DNA from: Gammaproteobacteria bacterium
GTDB taxonomy: Bacteria > Pseudomonadota > Gammaproteobacteria > Ga0077536
Length of the DNA: 64,000 nucleotides
Direction of reading: 5' to 3'
NCBI GenBank assembly: GCA_024235015.1
Contig: JACKNG010000003.1
Location: 372,001-436,000, forward strand
Below, piece by piece: positions 27,190 through 34,839 of this stretch. The stretch's first letter is position 1. Every line of letters begins with the position of its first letter. The notes below the pieces were generated by a model. That model did no database searches and had not been told where the DNA came from. It saw only the letters and a program-made list of their open reading frames with translations. The position numbers and the translations under genes are program-made.

Positions 27190-27984
27190 ATGCGCACCGA
27201 TTTCGAGACCATCACCCCCGAGCGCGTCGATGAGCACGTGCTGCTGCTGTGGTTCGATCGCCCGCACCGCGCCAACGCCATGAACACCCAGATGGGCCTC
27301 GACCTGCGCGCGCTGTTCCAGGATCTCTACGTCGACCAGGAAGGCCTGCGTTGCGTGGTCGTCACCGGGCGTGGCGAGAAGGCCTTCTCGGCCGGCGGCG
27401 ATCTCAAGGATCGCGACGGCATGACCGACGCCCAGTGGCAGCACCAGCACGCCATCTACGAGCAGATGGTGCGCCACATGCGCGACTGCCCGATCCCGAT
27501 CATCGGTGCGGTCAACGGCGCGGCCTACGGCGGCGGCTGCGAGTTCGCGCTGTCCTGCGACTTCCTCTACGCCGCACGCACCGCACGCTTCGCACTGACC
27601 GAGATCACGCTCGGCATCATGCCCGGCGCCTGCGGCACGATTAACCTGCCGCACGCCGTCGGCGAACGACGCGCGCGCGAGATCATCTACACCGGTGCGC
27701 CCTTCAGCGCCGAGGACGCGCTGGCCTGGGGACTGGTCAACCGCGTGTGCGAGCCGGATCAACTGCTCGACGAGACGCTCGCCACCGCGCGGCGCATCGC
27801 GCAGAACGCCCCCATCTCGGTGCGCCAGGCCAAGAAGTCGATGGCGGTGTCGACCCAGGTCGACCGCGCCACCGGCTACATGTTCGAGCTGGAGGCCTAC
27901 AACCGCATGGTCCCCACCGAGGACCGCCTGGAAGGCGTGCGCGCCTTCAACGAGAAGCGGCGGCCCGAGTTCAAGGGGCGCTGA
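27190..27984 (+). CDS. Enoyl-CoA hydratase/isomerase (crotonase) family protein
   Basis: A 264-residue crotonase of standard length. The oxyanion-hole segments are FSAGGDLKDRDGM and GAAYGGGCEFALSCDF, with a glutamate right after GGGC (first hydratase Glu position) and the second region ITLGIMPGACGTINLP, which has Gly where hydratases carry the second Glu. The C-terminal helices with RRPEFKGR are typical. It acts on an acyl-CoA as hydratase, isomerase or hydrolase. The ATG at 27190 (MRTDFETITPERV) was chosen over an upstream frame. A TAGAAT box lies 35 bp before it. Likely part of the amidase/CMD catabolic neighbourhood and followed by the HMG-CoA-lyase-like gene. Confidence 0.9.
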   Translation: MRTDFETITPERVDEHVLLLWFDRPHRANAMNTQMGLDLRALFQDLYVDQEGLRCVVVTGRGEKAFSAGGDLKDRDGMTDAQWQHQHAIYEQMVRHMRDCPIPIIGAVNGAAYGGGCEFALSCDFLYAARTARFALTEITLGIMPGACGTINLPHAVGERRAREIIYTGAPFSAEDALAWGLVNRVCEPDQLLDETLATARRIAQNAPISVRQAKKSMAVSTQVDRATGYMFELEAYNRMVPTEDRLEGVRAFNEKRRPEFKGR

Positions 27985-27987
27985 GAA

Positions 27988-28020
27988 CCTGTCCCCCGGT
28001 GCCAGGCACCGGGGGACAGG
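27988..28020. repeat. Perfect 33-bp palindrome (16-bp arms) after the crotonase gene
   Basis: The arm CCTGTCCCCCGGTGCC (27988-28003) is followed by a single A and by its exact inverse complement (28005-28020). It begins 4 bp after the crotonase stop codon. The inner GGTGCC/GGCACC resembles the GGTGTC/GACACC family found elsewhere in the window. No T-run follows, so transcription termination would be non-canonical; mRNA 3'-end protection or a REP-like element is as likely. Confidence 0.85.
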
Positions 28021-28040
28021 TCGTCGAATCAACGGGTCGC

Positions 28041-28053
28041 GGTGTCTGACACC
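28041..28053. repeat. REP-like palindrome GGTGTCTGACACC
   Basis: A perfect copy of the dispersed palindrome, 20 bp after the 33-bp palindrome, preceded by CGAATCAACG at about 28025. The same CGAATCAACG precedes the copy at 54522, so the conserved unit is longer than the palindrome. A degenerate copy (GGTGCCTGACACT) follows at 28153-28165. Confidence 0.75.
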
Positions 28054-28233
28054 GGGCAGCAGGTGCTTGATCGGGCGCTGGCGGTCGCGCGCCGGCGCGG
28101 GAACGGAGGAGGCGCCCGCGACATGAACGTCGTGCATTGCATGGCGATCGCTGGTGCCTGACACTGGCGACCGAATGCTTGATACGTCGTCGGCGGCCAT
28201 GCACGGCTGCCGGCACGGTGAGGGAGCGAGAAT

Positions 28234-29175
28234 ATGAATGACGAACGTGACGTGTGGGTGCGCGAGGTCGGCACCCGGGACGGGTTGCAGAGCATCGCCA
28301 CCGTCTTTCCCACCGCGGCCAAGCTGGACTGGATCCGGCTCGAAGCCGCGGCCGGCGTGCCGGAAATCGAGGTCGGCTCCTTCGTGCCGCCCAAGCTGCT
28401 GCCGCAGATGGCCGACTCGGCCGAGGTGGTGCGCGGCGCCAAGGCCATTGCCGGCCTGCGCGTGGCGGCGCTGGTGCCCAACCTGCGCGGTGCCGAGAAC
28501 GCCTTCGCCGCCGGCGCCGACCAGCTCAACTACGTGGTGTCGGTGTCGGAGGCCCACAGCCAGGCCAACGTGCGCAAGAGCGTGGCCCAGGCCCTGGACG
28601 AGTTCGCCGCCATCATGGAGTACCGGCGCAACCATCCCGAGTACGCCCACGTGCGCGTGGCCAGCGGCCTCGCCACCGCCTTCGGCTGCACCATCGCGGG
28701 TCCGGTGGACCCGGCCGACGTCGTGCGCGCGGCCGAGCGCCTGGTCGAACTCGGCGCCGACGAGCTGGCCGTCGCCGACACCGTCGGCTACGGCAACCCG
28801 GCGCAGTGCCGGCGCATCTTCGCCGCCGTGCTGGACGTGGCCGGCGACATCCCGGTCGGCGCTCATTTCCACGACACCCGCGGCCTCGGCCTGGCCAACG
28901 TCGATGCCGCGCTGGAAGTCGGCGTGCGCCGTTTCGACGCCTCGCTGGCCGGCCTCGGCGGCTGCCCCTACGCGCCCGGCGCAAGCGGTAACATCGTCAC
29001 CGAGGACCTCGTGTTCATGCTCGAAGCGATGGGACTCAGGACGGGCATCGATCTCGATGGCCTGCTCGCTGCGCGCGAGCTGATGGCGCGCCACCTCGAC
29101 GGCGAACCCACCCACGGCGCCTTCGTCACCGCCGGCGCGCCCAAGGGCTTCGTCGCCGCCAGCAGGGCCGCCTGA
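28234..29175 (+). CDS. Hydroxymethylglutaryl-CoA lyase-like enzyme
   Basis: A 313-residue DRE-TIM metallolyase. It has VREVGTRDGLQ at the N-terminus (metal and catalytic residues), HFHDTRGLGLANV (metal-binding histidines) and the C-terminal GGCPYAPGASGN loop with the catalytic Cys of HMG-CoA lyases. HMG-CoA lyase cleaves 3-hydroxy-3-methylglutaryl-CoA to acetyl-CoA and acetoacetate in leucine and branched-chain breakdown; close relatives act on other 3-hydroxyacyl-CoA compounds. The ATG at 28234 follows GAGGGAG. It lies 249 bp after the crotonase, with palindromic repeats between. The family call is strong; the exact substrate is less sure because other leucine-pathway genes are absent here. 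Confidence 0.9.
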   Translation: MNDERDVWVREVGTRDGLQSIATVFPTAAKLDWIRLEAAAGVPEIEVGSFVPPKLLPQMADSAEVVRGAKAIAGLRVAALVPNLRGAENAFAAGADQLNYVVSVSEAHSQANVRKSVAQALDEFAAIMEYRRNHPEYAHVRVASGLATAFGCTIAGPVDPADVVRAAERLVELGADELAVADTVGYGNPAQCRRIFAAVLDVAGDIPVGAHFHDTRGLGLANVDAALEVGVRRFDASLAGLGGCPYAPGASGNIVTEDLVFMLEAMGLRTGIDLDGLLAARELMARHLDGEPTHGAFVTAGAPKGFVAASRAA

Positions 29176-29184
29176 GCTGCGCCA

Positions 29185-29222
29185 CCCGCCCCGGCCACGG
29201 CATCGCGCCGGGCCGGGACGGG
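29185..29222. terminator. Possible bidirectional stem-loop between convergent genes
   Basis: CCCGCCCCGGCC (29185-29196) pairs with GGCCGGGACGGG (29211-29222) with one mismatch across a 14-base loop. It lies between the ends of the HMG-CoA-lyase-like gene and the small exported protein gene on the other strand. There is no T-run on either side. Confidence 0.35.
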
Positions 29223-29235
29223 CCGTCCGTCCGCT

Positions 29236-29523
29236 TCAGTTGGCGGCGCGATACCACGGCGTCACCGTCCAGGTGCTCGCCACCGAGGCCACCGGGATGC
29301 CGTCGAGGCGCAAGCGGGTGACGGCATCGGGGCCCGGGCGGTACCACGGGCCGGTCGCCGCCGCGGTGCTCGTCGCCGGTGCGCGCGCGTCGTTCGCGAA
29401 CACGGTCGCGGTATGCGGCGGCGGGAACACCGGCGCGGCCTCGGCGTCCGGGAACGTGGCAAAGGACAGGGCACTCGCCGCGCAGAACAGCGCGGCCAGG
29501 GTCTTTTCGTTGCGATGGGTCAT
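29236..29523 (-). CDS. Small exported protein, unknown function
   Basis: A 95-residue protein starting MTHRNEKTLAALFCAASALS, a signal-peptide-like segment ending near DAEAAP. The mature part is rich in Pro, Ala and Thr, with PWYRPGPDAVTRLRLDGIPV and a C-terminal TWTVTPWYRAAN. No known domain is seen. The ATG at 29523 follows GAGGAAG. It lies 144 bp after the end of the hybrid kinase gene on the same strand. The repeated PWYR motif (near residues 61 and 89) may mark short structural repeats. Confidence that it is a real gene is moderate: good ribosome site, signal peptide and compact fit between neighbours. Confidence 0.55.
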   Translation of the reverse strand: MTHRNEKTLAALFCAASALSFATFPDAEAAPVFPPPHTATVFANDARAPATSTAAATGPWYRPGPDAVTRLRLDGIPVASVASTWTVTPWYRAAN

Positions 29524-29667
29524 GGCGTCTTCCTCGTGCAATGGTTCACTGGGTGCCGCGGCCGGCTCAGCGGGAGCGTGGCCGCGATGGAAACCAGTGT
29601 GGACGCCGTAGGTAGCGCGGGTGTTTCGCGCCTGCTGCGAAGTGTTGGCCGCTTGTAACGCGGCGCT

Positions 29668-32097
29668 TCAGGCCGCCGTCCCGAGCAGCCCGGCCAGCAG
29701 CGCCTTGAAGCGTGCCAGGTCGAGCGGCTTGCGCACCAGCGCGCGCAGCCCGGCCGCCTGGACCTGCGCCTCGTTGAGCGATTCGGCATAGCCCGAGTAG
29801 AGCACCACCGGCAGGTCGGCCTGGCGCTCGAGCAGTTGGCGACCGAGTTCGAAGCCGGTCATGCCGGGCATGGTCTGGTCGGTGATGACGAGGTCGAATG
29901 CGCCGGTGCTGCCGAAGCGTTCGAGGGCGGCCATGCCGTCGTGGGCCACGACGACGTCGAGGCCCCAGCTCGCCAACAGTTCCTCGAGAAACTCCGCGAC
30001 GCCACGGTTGTCGTCGACCAGCAGCACGCGGCCGCGCAGCACCGTGCGCGAACGTTCGCCGGCCAGCGACGCGCGTGGCTCGGCGCGCGCCCCGATGGCG
30101 TCCTCGATCGGCCACGACACGCGGAAGCGGGCACCGGCGCCGGGCGCCGTTTCGACCACCACGTGACCGCCGTACTCGTGCACGATGCCGTGCACGCTGG
30201 ACAGCCCCATGCCGCTGCCACGGCCCGAGGCCTTGGTCGAGAAGAACGGCTCGAACATGCGTTCGACGATGTCGGCGGCGATGCCCGGGCCATCGTCGGC
30301 GACGACCAGTTCGACCGCGTCGCCGGCAACTTCGTGGCGGCACGAACTGCAGGTCCCACGCGCCACCTCCGCGCGTGCCACGCTCACGCTCAGCCGGCCG
30401 ACCCCGTCCATGGCATCGCGCGCGTTGATGCACAGGTTCACCAGCACCTGTTCCACGTGCACCGGGTCGACCACCACCGGCGGCAGGTCGCGCGCCAGCC
30501 GGGTGTCGATGTGCAGGGTCGCCGGCATGGTCGACTCGAGCAGCTGCATGCCCTCTTCCACCGCGTGCGCGAGGTCCAAGGAACGCGGCTCGCCCTGTTG
30601 CCCGCGGCTGAAAGTGAGCATCTGCTGGACCAGGTCGCGGGCACGCTCACCCGAGCGTCGCGCGCGCTCCAGGTAACGTGGCAGCCGCTCGTCGGCACCT
30701 TCGCCCGCCGCGCCGAGGCGCTCGGCGGCGAGTTCGACGTAGCCGAGCATGCTGGTGAGGATGTTGTTGAAGTCGTGGGCGATGCCCCCGGTTAGCTGGC
30801 CGATGGCTTCCATCTTCTGCGCCTGGCGCAACTGCCCTTCCAGCACCTGGCGCTCGTACTCGGCCGCGTGACGCTCGGTGATGTCCCGCAGGTAGCCGAT
30901 GAACACCGGGCCCGGCGCGCCCCGGGCGATGCCGATGGCCAGCTCGACCGGGAACTCTTCGCCGTCGGCACGCATCGCGATCACCTCGCGGCGCTGGTCG
31001 ATGTAGAGCCCCGCGCCGGTCGCGAGGTAGTGCTCGATGCCGGCGCGGTGCTCGGCGCGAAAGCGCTTGGGGATGATGAGTTCGGCGAGCGGGCGGCCGA
31101 GCGCGTCGGCCTTGCGATAACCGAAACAGCGTTCCGCGGCCGGGTTGAACTCGATGGTGCGCCCGTGCGCATCCATCGCCACGATGCAATCGAGTGCCGA
31201 TTCGACCGTTGCGCGCAACAGGTCTTCACTGCGGTGCAGGGCGCGCTCGCGCTGCCGCTCGCGGGTGATGTCGCGCACGATGGCGAGGACGTGGCAGGCG
31301 CCCTGGTAGTCCATCAGCACCGCGCGCGGCTCGCAGAAGAACTCGCTGCCGTCCTTGCGCGTGGCATGGTCCTCGGTCTGGGCGTAGCCCTCGGCAAGCA
31401 CCCTGCGCAGGAAATCGCGTGCCGCTTCGCGACGGTTGACCGCGAGCACGTCCAGCACCTGGCGGCCGAGCAGCTCGTCGCGCTGGTAACCGTAGAGCCG
31501 CTCGATGGCCGGGTTGACGTCGACGATGGTGCCGTCGAGACGCAGCATCACGACACCGTCGACCGAGGCATTGAAGATGGCCCGGTATTGCTCTTCGCTC
31601 GCGCGCAGGGCGGCCGCGGCGGCGTCCCGTTCGAGTTCGGTGACGGCGCGCTGCGCGAACAGCCGCAGCAGCGATTCGGCGCGGTCGCGGTCGGCGAGTT
31701 CACCGAAACTCATCACGGTGATGATGCCGATCGGCTGGCGGTCGCGATCGAACAAGGGGTAGGCGGCGTAGCTCTCGAGGCGCGGATCCTCGTCGCGTAC
31801 CTCCGGGAAGAGGAAGCCGACGTTGCGTGGGTAGAAGCGGAACTCCTGGCCCACCACGGTCTCGCACGGCGTGCCGGCCAGCGGGTAGACCGCGTTAGGC
31901 ATGAAGCGACCGTCGGCGTAACAGGCGAGCATTTCGATCGAGGGCACGTCCTCGTGCATGACGTAGCGACCGATGATGCCGAGCTGGCAGTCGAGCAGGT
32001 CGGTGGCGGCACGGATGAGATCGGCGTAGACGGTCTCGACGCGCGCGCCCGAGATAACCCGCGCGGCCTCGAGCAGGAGGTCGTCCGGCGCGTTCAT
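29668..32097 (-). CDS. Soluble hybrid sensor histidine kinase (GAF-PAS-PAS-HisKA-HATPase-REC)
   Basis: An 809-residue signalling protein without transmembrane helices. Domain order: GAF (about 10-155), PAS (165-285), PAS (290-410), HisKA with His441 in GGIAHDFNNIL, HATPase (N-box NLCINARDAM near 554-563, G-box DDGPGI at 601-606), and a C-terminal receiver with the phosphoacceptor Asp740 in VITDQTMPGM. A Cys pair (Cys583, Cys586 in GTCSSCRHEV) sits just before the G1 box. The kinase senses a cytoplasmic signal and can relay phosphate through its own receiver. It lies 151 bp downstream of an OmpR-type response regulator on the same strand and is its likely partner, though the separate receiver could also phosphorylate another protein. 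Confidence 0.93.
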   Translation of the reverse strand: MNAPDDLLLEAARVISGARVETVYADLIRAATDLLDCQLGIIGRYVMHEDVPSIEMLACYADGRFMPNAVYPLAGTPCETVVGQEFRFYPRNVGFLFPEVRDEDPRLESYAAYPLFDRDRQPIGIITVMSFGELADRDRAESLLRLFAQRAVTELERDAAAAALRASEEQYRAIFNASVDGVVMLRLDGTIVDVNPAIERLYGYQRDELLGRQVLDVLAVNRREAARDFLRRVLAEGYAQTEDHATRKDGSEFFCEPRAVLMDYQGACHVLAIVRDITRERQRERALHRSEDLLRATVESALDCIVAMDAHGRTIEFNPAAERCFGYRKADALGRPLAELIIPKRFRAEHRAGIEHYLATGAGLYIDQRREVIAMRADGEEFPVELAIGIARGAPGPVFIGYLRDITERHAAEYERQVLEGQLRQAQKMEAIGQLTGGIAHDFNNILTSMLGYVELAAERLGAAGEGADERLPRYLERARRSGERARDLVQQMLTFSRGQQGEPRSLDLAHAVEEGMQLLESTMPATLHIDTRLARDLPPVVVDPVHVEQVLVNLCINARDAMDGVGRLSVSVARAEVARGTCSSCRHEVAGDAVELVVADDGPGIAADIVERMFEPFFSTKASGRGSGMGLSSVHGIVHEYGGHVVVETAPGAGARFRVSWPIEDAIGARAEPRASLAGERSRTVLRGRVLLVDDNRGVAEFLEELLASWGLDVVVAHDGMAALERFGSTGAFDLVITDQTMPGMTGFELGRQLLERQADLPVVLYSGYAESLNEAQVQAAGLRALVRKPLDLARFKALLAGLLGTAA

Positions 32098-32210
32098 CGT
32101 GCCTGCGCGGGGCGGCTCATGGCCGGCGGCGTTGTCGATGCTGGGCTCATGGACAAGAGCCTAGCAGCGCCGGCGCGACGCGGGCCGCGCGGCTACAAAC
32201 CGCCAACGAT

Positions 32211-32227
32211 TGAAACGCGGCTGAAAC
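32211..32227 (-). promoter_or_regulatory. Direct repeat GTTTCA-N5-GTTTCA, possible OmpR-type operator
   Basis: On the minus strand GTTTCA occurs twice, at 32222-32227 and 32211-32216, with starts 11 bp apart, the spacing used by OmpR/PhoB-family regulators. It lies in the gap between the response regulator stop and the kinase start, upstream of the kinase gene. The repeat may be a binding site of the regulator encoded just before it. Prediction from spacing only. Confidence 0.35.
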
Positions 32228-32248
32228 ATTCGCCGCGGTCCGCCCGTG

Positions 32249-32989
32249 TCACTCGCCGGACGGCCGCGGCACGAACATGTAACCGAGGCCGCGCTTGGTG
32301 CGGATCGCGCGCGGCTTGTCGGGATCGGCCTCGATCTTCTTGCGCAGCCGCGCGATGCGGATATCGATACTGCGATCGTAGGGGTCCCAGTCGCGGTTCT
32401 GGGTCAGGTTCATGAGCTGGTCGCGTGACAGCGGCCGGTTGGGCCGTTCGACGAACGCCCGCAGGAGTTCGAACTCGGCCGCGGTCAGCGGCAGTTCGGC
32501 GCCACTGCCGTCGAACAACTGCGCGGTATCGAGGTCGAGCACGGCGGCACCGACGGCGACGCGGCGGGTGGCCGGCCCGGTCGCGACGTCGACGCTGGCG
32601 GCGTTGCTCCCGGGCTCGCGCTGGTACCGGCGCGCCACGCTCTTCAGGCGCGCACGCAGTTCGCGCAGGTCGAAGGGCTTGGCGACGTAGTCGTCGGCGC
32701 CCACTTCGAGCCCGACGATGCGATCGACGGTCTCGCCGGCGCCGGAAACCATGATGATGCCGATGTCGAATTGTTCGCGGACATGCCGCGCCAGGCTGAG
32801 GCCGTCCTCGCCCGGCAGGGCGACGTCGAGCAGCACGACGTCCGGCACGCGCTCCTGCAGCAGGCCGCGCATGGCCGCGCCGCTCGCCGCGGCCAGGACC
32901 TCGTAGCCGTTGTCGCCGAGATAGTCCTGCAGCAGGTCGCGGATGTCGTCGTCATCGTCGACGATCATCACCGTCACGCGCTCGCCCAT
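32249..32989 (-). CDS. OmpR-family response regulator
   Basis: A 246-residue regulator. The receiver domain (1-125) has the acidic pocket at DDDDD (residues 11-15), phosphoacceptor Asp55 in VVLLDVALPG, and the conserved Lys in VAKPFDLREL. The C-terminal winged-helix domain ends with DIRIARLRKKIEADPDKP and RTKRGLGYMF, as in OmpR/PhoB regulators. It binds DNA after phosphorylation, probably by the hybrid kinase encoded 151 bp downstream. The start at 32989 (MGERVTVMIVDDD) is normal. A tandem GTTTCA repeat in the gap to the kinase gene could be its target. Its signal and regulon cannot be told from the window. Confidence 0.93.
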   Translation of the reverse strand: MGERVTVMIVDDDDDIRDLLQDYLGDNGYEVLAAASGAAMRGLLQERVPDVVLLDVALPGEDGLSLARHVREQFDIGIIMVSGAGETVDRIVGLEVGADDYVAKPFDLRELRARLKSVARRYQREPGSNAASVDVATGPATRRVAVGAAVLDLDTAQLFDGSGAELPLTAAEFELLRAFVERPNRPLSRDQLMNLTQNRDWDPYDRSIDIRIARLRKKIEADPDKPRAIRTKRGLGYMFVPRPSGE

Positions 32990-33096
32990 GGCCGATGTCC
33001 CCCGTGCACGCCGCCGGCCCGCCGCCGATGGCGCCGGGACTGGCAGCGCATTCTTGCATCAACGCGCCGCGGCCGACAGCGCCGCGGCGCCACCCG

Positions 33097-33213
33097 TCAC
33101 ACGCTCGCCGTGAGCAGGCCGAGGAAGCCGCCCAGCGCGAGCACGCCGGCAACGGCCGCCTGGGTGCAGGCGAGAAAGACGATGACGAGGTTGTTGCTGG
33201 TAATGGAATTCAT
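33097..33213 (-). CDS. 38-residue single-pass membrane microprotein
   Basis: A 38-residue product, MNSITSNNLVIVFLACTQAA followed by VAGVLALGGFLGLLTASV. After a short polar N-terminus nearly the entire chain is a hydrophobic helix rich in Gly and Ala. The ATG at 33213 has GGAGAG 6-8 bases upstream and codon use fits the neighbours. It lies about 105 bp upstream of the response regulator start, on the same strand, divergent from the glutamate dehydrogenase gene. Small proteins of this type often modulate membrane enzymes or sensors. No homologue is known to me; treat as a probable small gene. Confidence 0.5.
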   Translation of the reverse strand: MNSITSNNLVIVFLACTQAAVAGVLALGGFLGLLTASV

Positions 33214-33398
33214 GGCTTTGCTCTCCGCTCGTGCCGGGAACCGGCGTTGCGGGGCGAAGTCTAGAGATGGCCGGTAACGCCGGTGTTGCACACCACGCCC
33301 GCTTTGTTGCCGTATTGTTGCCGCCCTTGATCGTGACCAAGCCGCGCGGCGCCGCTGCGCGCTACCCTGCATCCCGTCACAAGCTCCTGGAGCCCAGC

Positions 33399-34703
33399 AT
33401 GAGTACCGCCGACACCCGCATCTCGCCGCTCAAGATGCGCCAGGCGCAGTTCCGTCGCGCCATCCACCACATGGGCCACCTCAAGCGTGGCGTGGTCGAT
33501 TTCTTCCTGCGCCCCAAGCGCACCCTCTCGGTGTGCTTCCCGGTCGAGATGGACGACGGCTCGGTGCGCGTGTTCCACGGCTACCGCACCCTTCACAGCA
33601 CGATCCTCGGCCCCGGCAAGGGCGGCATCCGCTACCACCCCAAGGTCACCGCGCGCGAGGTCGAGGCCCTGGCCACGCTGATGACCTGGAAATGCGCGCT
33701 CATCCGCGTGCCCTTCGGCGGCGCCAAGGGCGGCGTGGCCTGCGACGCCAAGGCGCTGAGCGAAGGCGAACTGCGTCGCATCACGCGCCGCTACGTGGCC
33801 GAACTCGGCGACAACATCGGCCCGCACACCGACATCCCCGCGCCCGATCTCTACACCAACCAGCAGACCATGGCCTGGGTCTACGACACCTACCAGGCCC
33901 TGCACCCGGGCGAGAACAACCTGCCGGTGGTGACCGGCAAGCCGCTCGACCTCGGCGGCGCCGAAGGCCGCAGCGAAGCCACTGGCCACGGCGCCATCAG
34001 CGCGCTGGCGCGCTACCTCGAACTGCACCCGCTCGACGGCCACCGCACCCTGGCGGGCTGCAGCGTGGCGGTGCAGGGCTTCGGCGAAGTCGGCCGCGTG
34101 GCTGCCGAGCGTTGCGCCGAGCTCGGTGCTCGGGTCATCGCGATCAGCGATTCCAGCGGCGGCATCCTCGCCCGCGACGGCCTCGATCTCGCCGCAGTCA
34201 GGCAGCACAAGGCCGCCTGCGGCCGGGTCGACGGCCTGGCGGGGACCACCACCATCGACAACGAGACCCTGCTCACGCTCGACTGCGACGTGCTCATCCC
34301 GGCAGCCCTGGCCAACCAGATCCATGCCGGCAACGCCGCCGACGTACGCGCGCGGGTGGTGGTCGAGGGCGCCAACGCGCCGCTCACGCCGCAAGCCGAT
34401 CGCATCCTGCAGGAGCGCGGCATCCCGGTGCTGCCGGACATCCTCGCCAACTCGGGCGGCGTGGTGGTGAGCTACTACGAGTGGGTGCAGAACCTGAAGA
34501 ACGAGTCGTGGACGCGGGCCGAGAACCTGGCCCGCCTCGATGCCCGCATGCAGGACGCCACCGCCGGCGTGGTCGGCCGCCGCGACACCCTGCTCGCCGA
34601 GCACCGCGACCGCCAGCGCCCGCCCGACCTGCGCACGGCGGCGCTGGCAATTGCCATCGAGCGGCTGTCGCGGGTGACGTTGGAACGCGGCATCTGGCCC
34701 TGA
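33399..34703 (+). CDS. Glu/Leu/Phe/Val-type amino acid dehydrogenase (glutamate dehydrogenase-like)
   Basis: A 434-residue NAD(P)-dependent amino acid dehydrogenase. The dimerisation/catalytic domain has GPGKGGIRYHPKV and VPFGGAKGGV, with the substrate-binding and catalytic lysines, and DIPAPDLYTNQQTMAWVYD. The Rossmann domain has GFGEVGRVAAERCAELG. Near the C-terminus VVEGANAPLTPQAD and ILANSGGVVVSYYEW match GdhA-type enzymes. It interconverts 2-oxoglutarate plus ammonia and glutamate; length supports glutamate dehydrogenase of the short hexameric type. The ATG at 33399 follows CTGGAGC. It is a single gene, divergent from the microprotein and regulator. Cofactor preference (NAD or NADP) is not certain. 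Confidence 0.9.
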   Translation: MSTADTRISPLKMRQAQFRRAIHHMGHLKRGVVDFFLRPKRTLSVCFPVEMDDGSVRVFHGYRTLHSTILGPGKGGIRYHPKVTAREVEALATLMTWKCALIRVPFGGAKGGVACDAKALSEGELRRITRRYVAELGDNIGPHTDIPAPDLYTNQQTMAWVYDTYQALHPGENNLPVVTGKPLDLGGAEGRSEATGHGAISALARYLELHPLDGHRTLAGCSVAVQGFGEVGRVAAERCAELGARVIAISDSSGGILARDGLDLAAVRQHKAACGRVDGLAGTTTIDNETLLTLDCDVLIPAALANQIHAGNAADVRARVVVEGANAPLTPQADRILQERGIPVLPDILANSGGVVVSYYEWVQNLKNESWTRAENLARLDARMQDATAGVVGRRDTLLAEHRDRQRPPDLRTAALAIAIERLSRVTLERGIWP

Positions 34704-34741
34704 CGCCAGGGGCACCCGCCGGGGCGTTCCGCGCGCATGGT

Positions 34742-34800
34742 GACAGTATACTTTCGCGCCCCGCTGACCCGGGCAGCGCGCGCGGCAAACGTATACTGTC
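34742..34800. repeat. Inverted repeat GACAGTATAC ... GTATACTGTC upstream of the epoxide hydrolase gene
   Basis: A perfect 10-bp inverted repeat with arms at 34742-34751 and 34791-34800, 39 bp apart, ending 39 bp before the ATG at 34840. It could be a regulatory site or the end structure of a small REP-like mobile repeat; GTATACTGTCCCC-type sequences occur, as far as I recall, as dispersed repeats in other proteobacteria. The GC-rich interior holds no gene. Confidence 0.6.
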
Positions 34801-34839
34801 CCCGTCACACATCGCCCGTAGAAACGTCGAGGCACCGGC

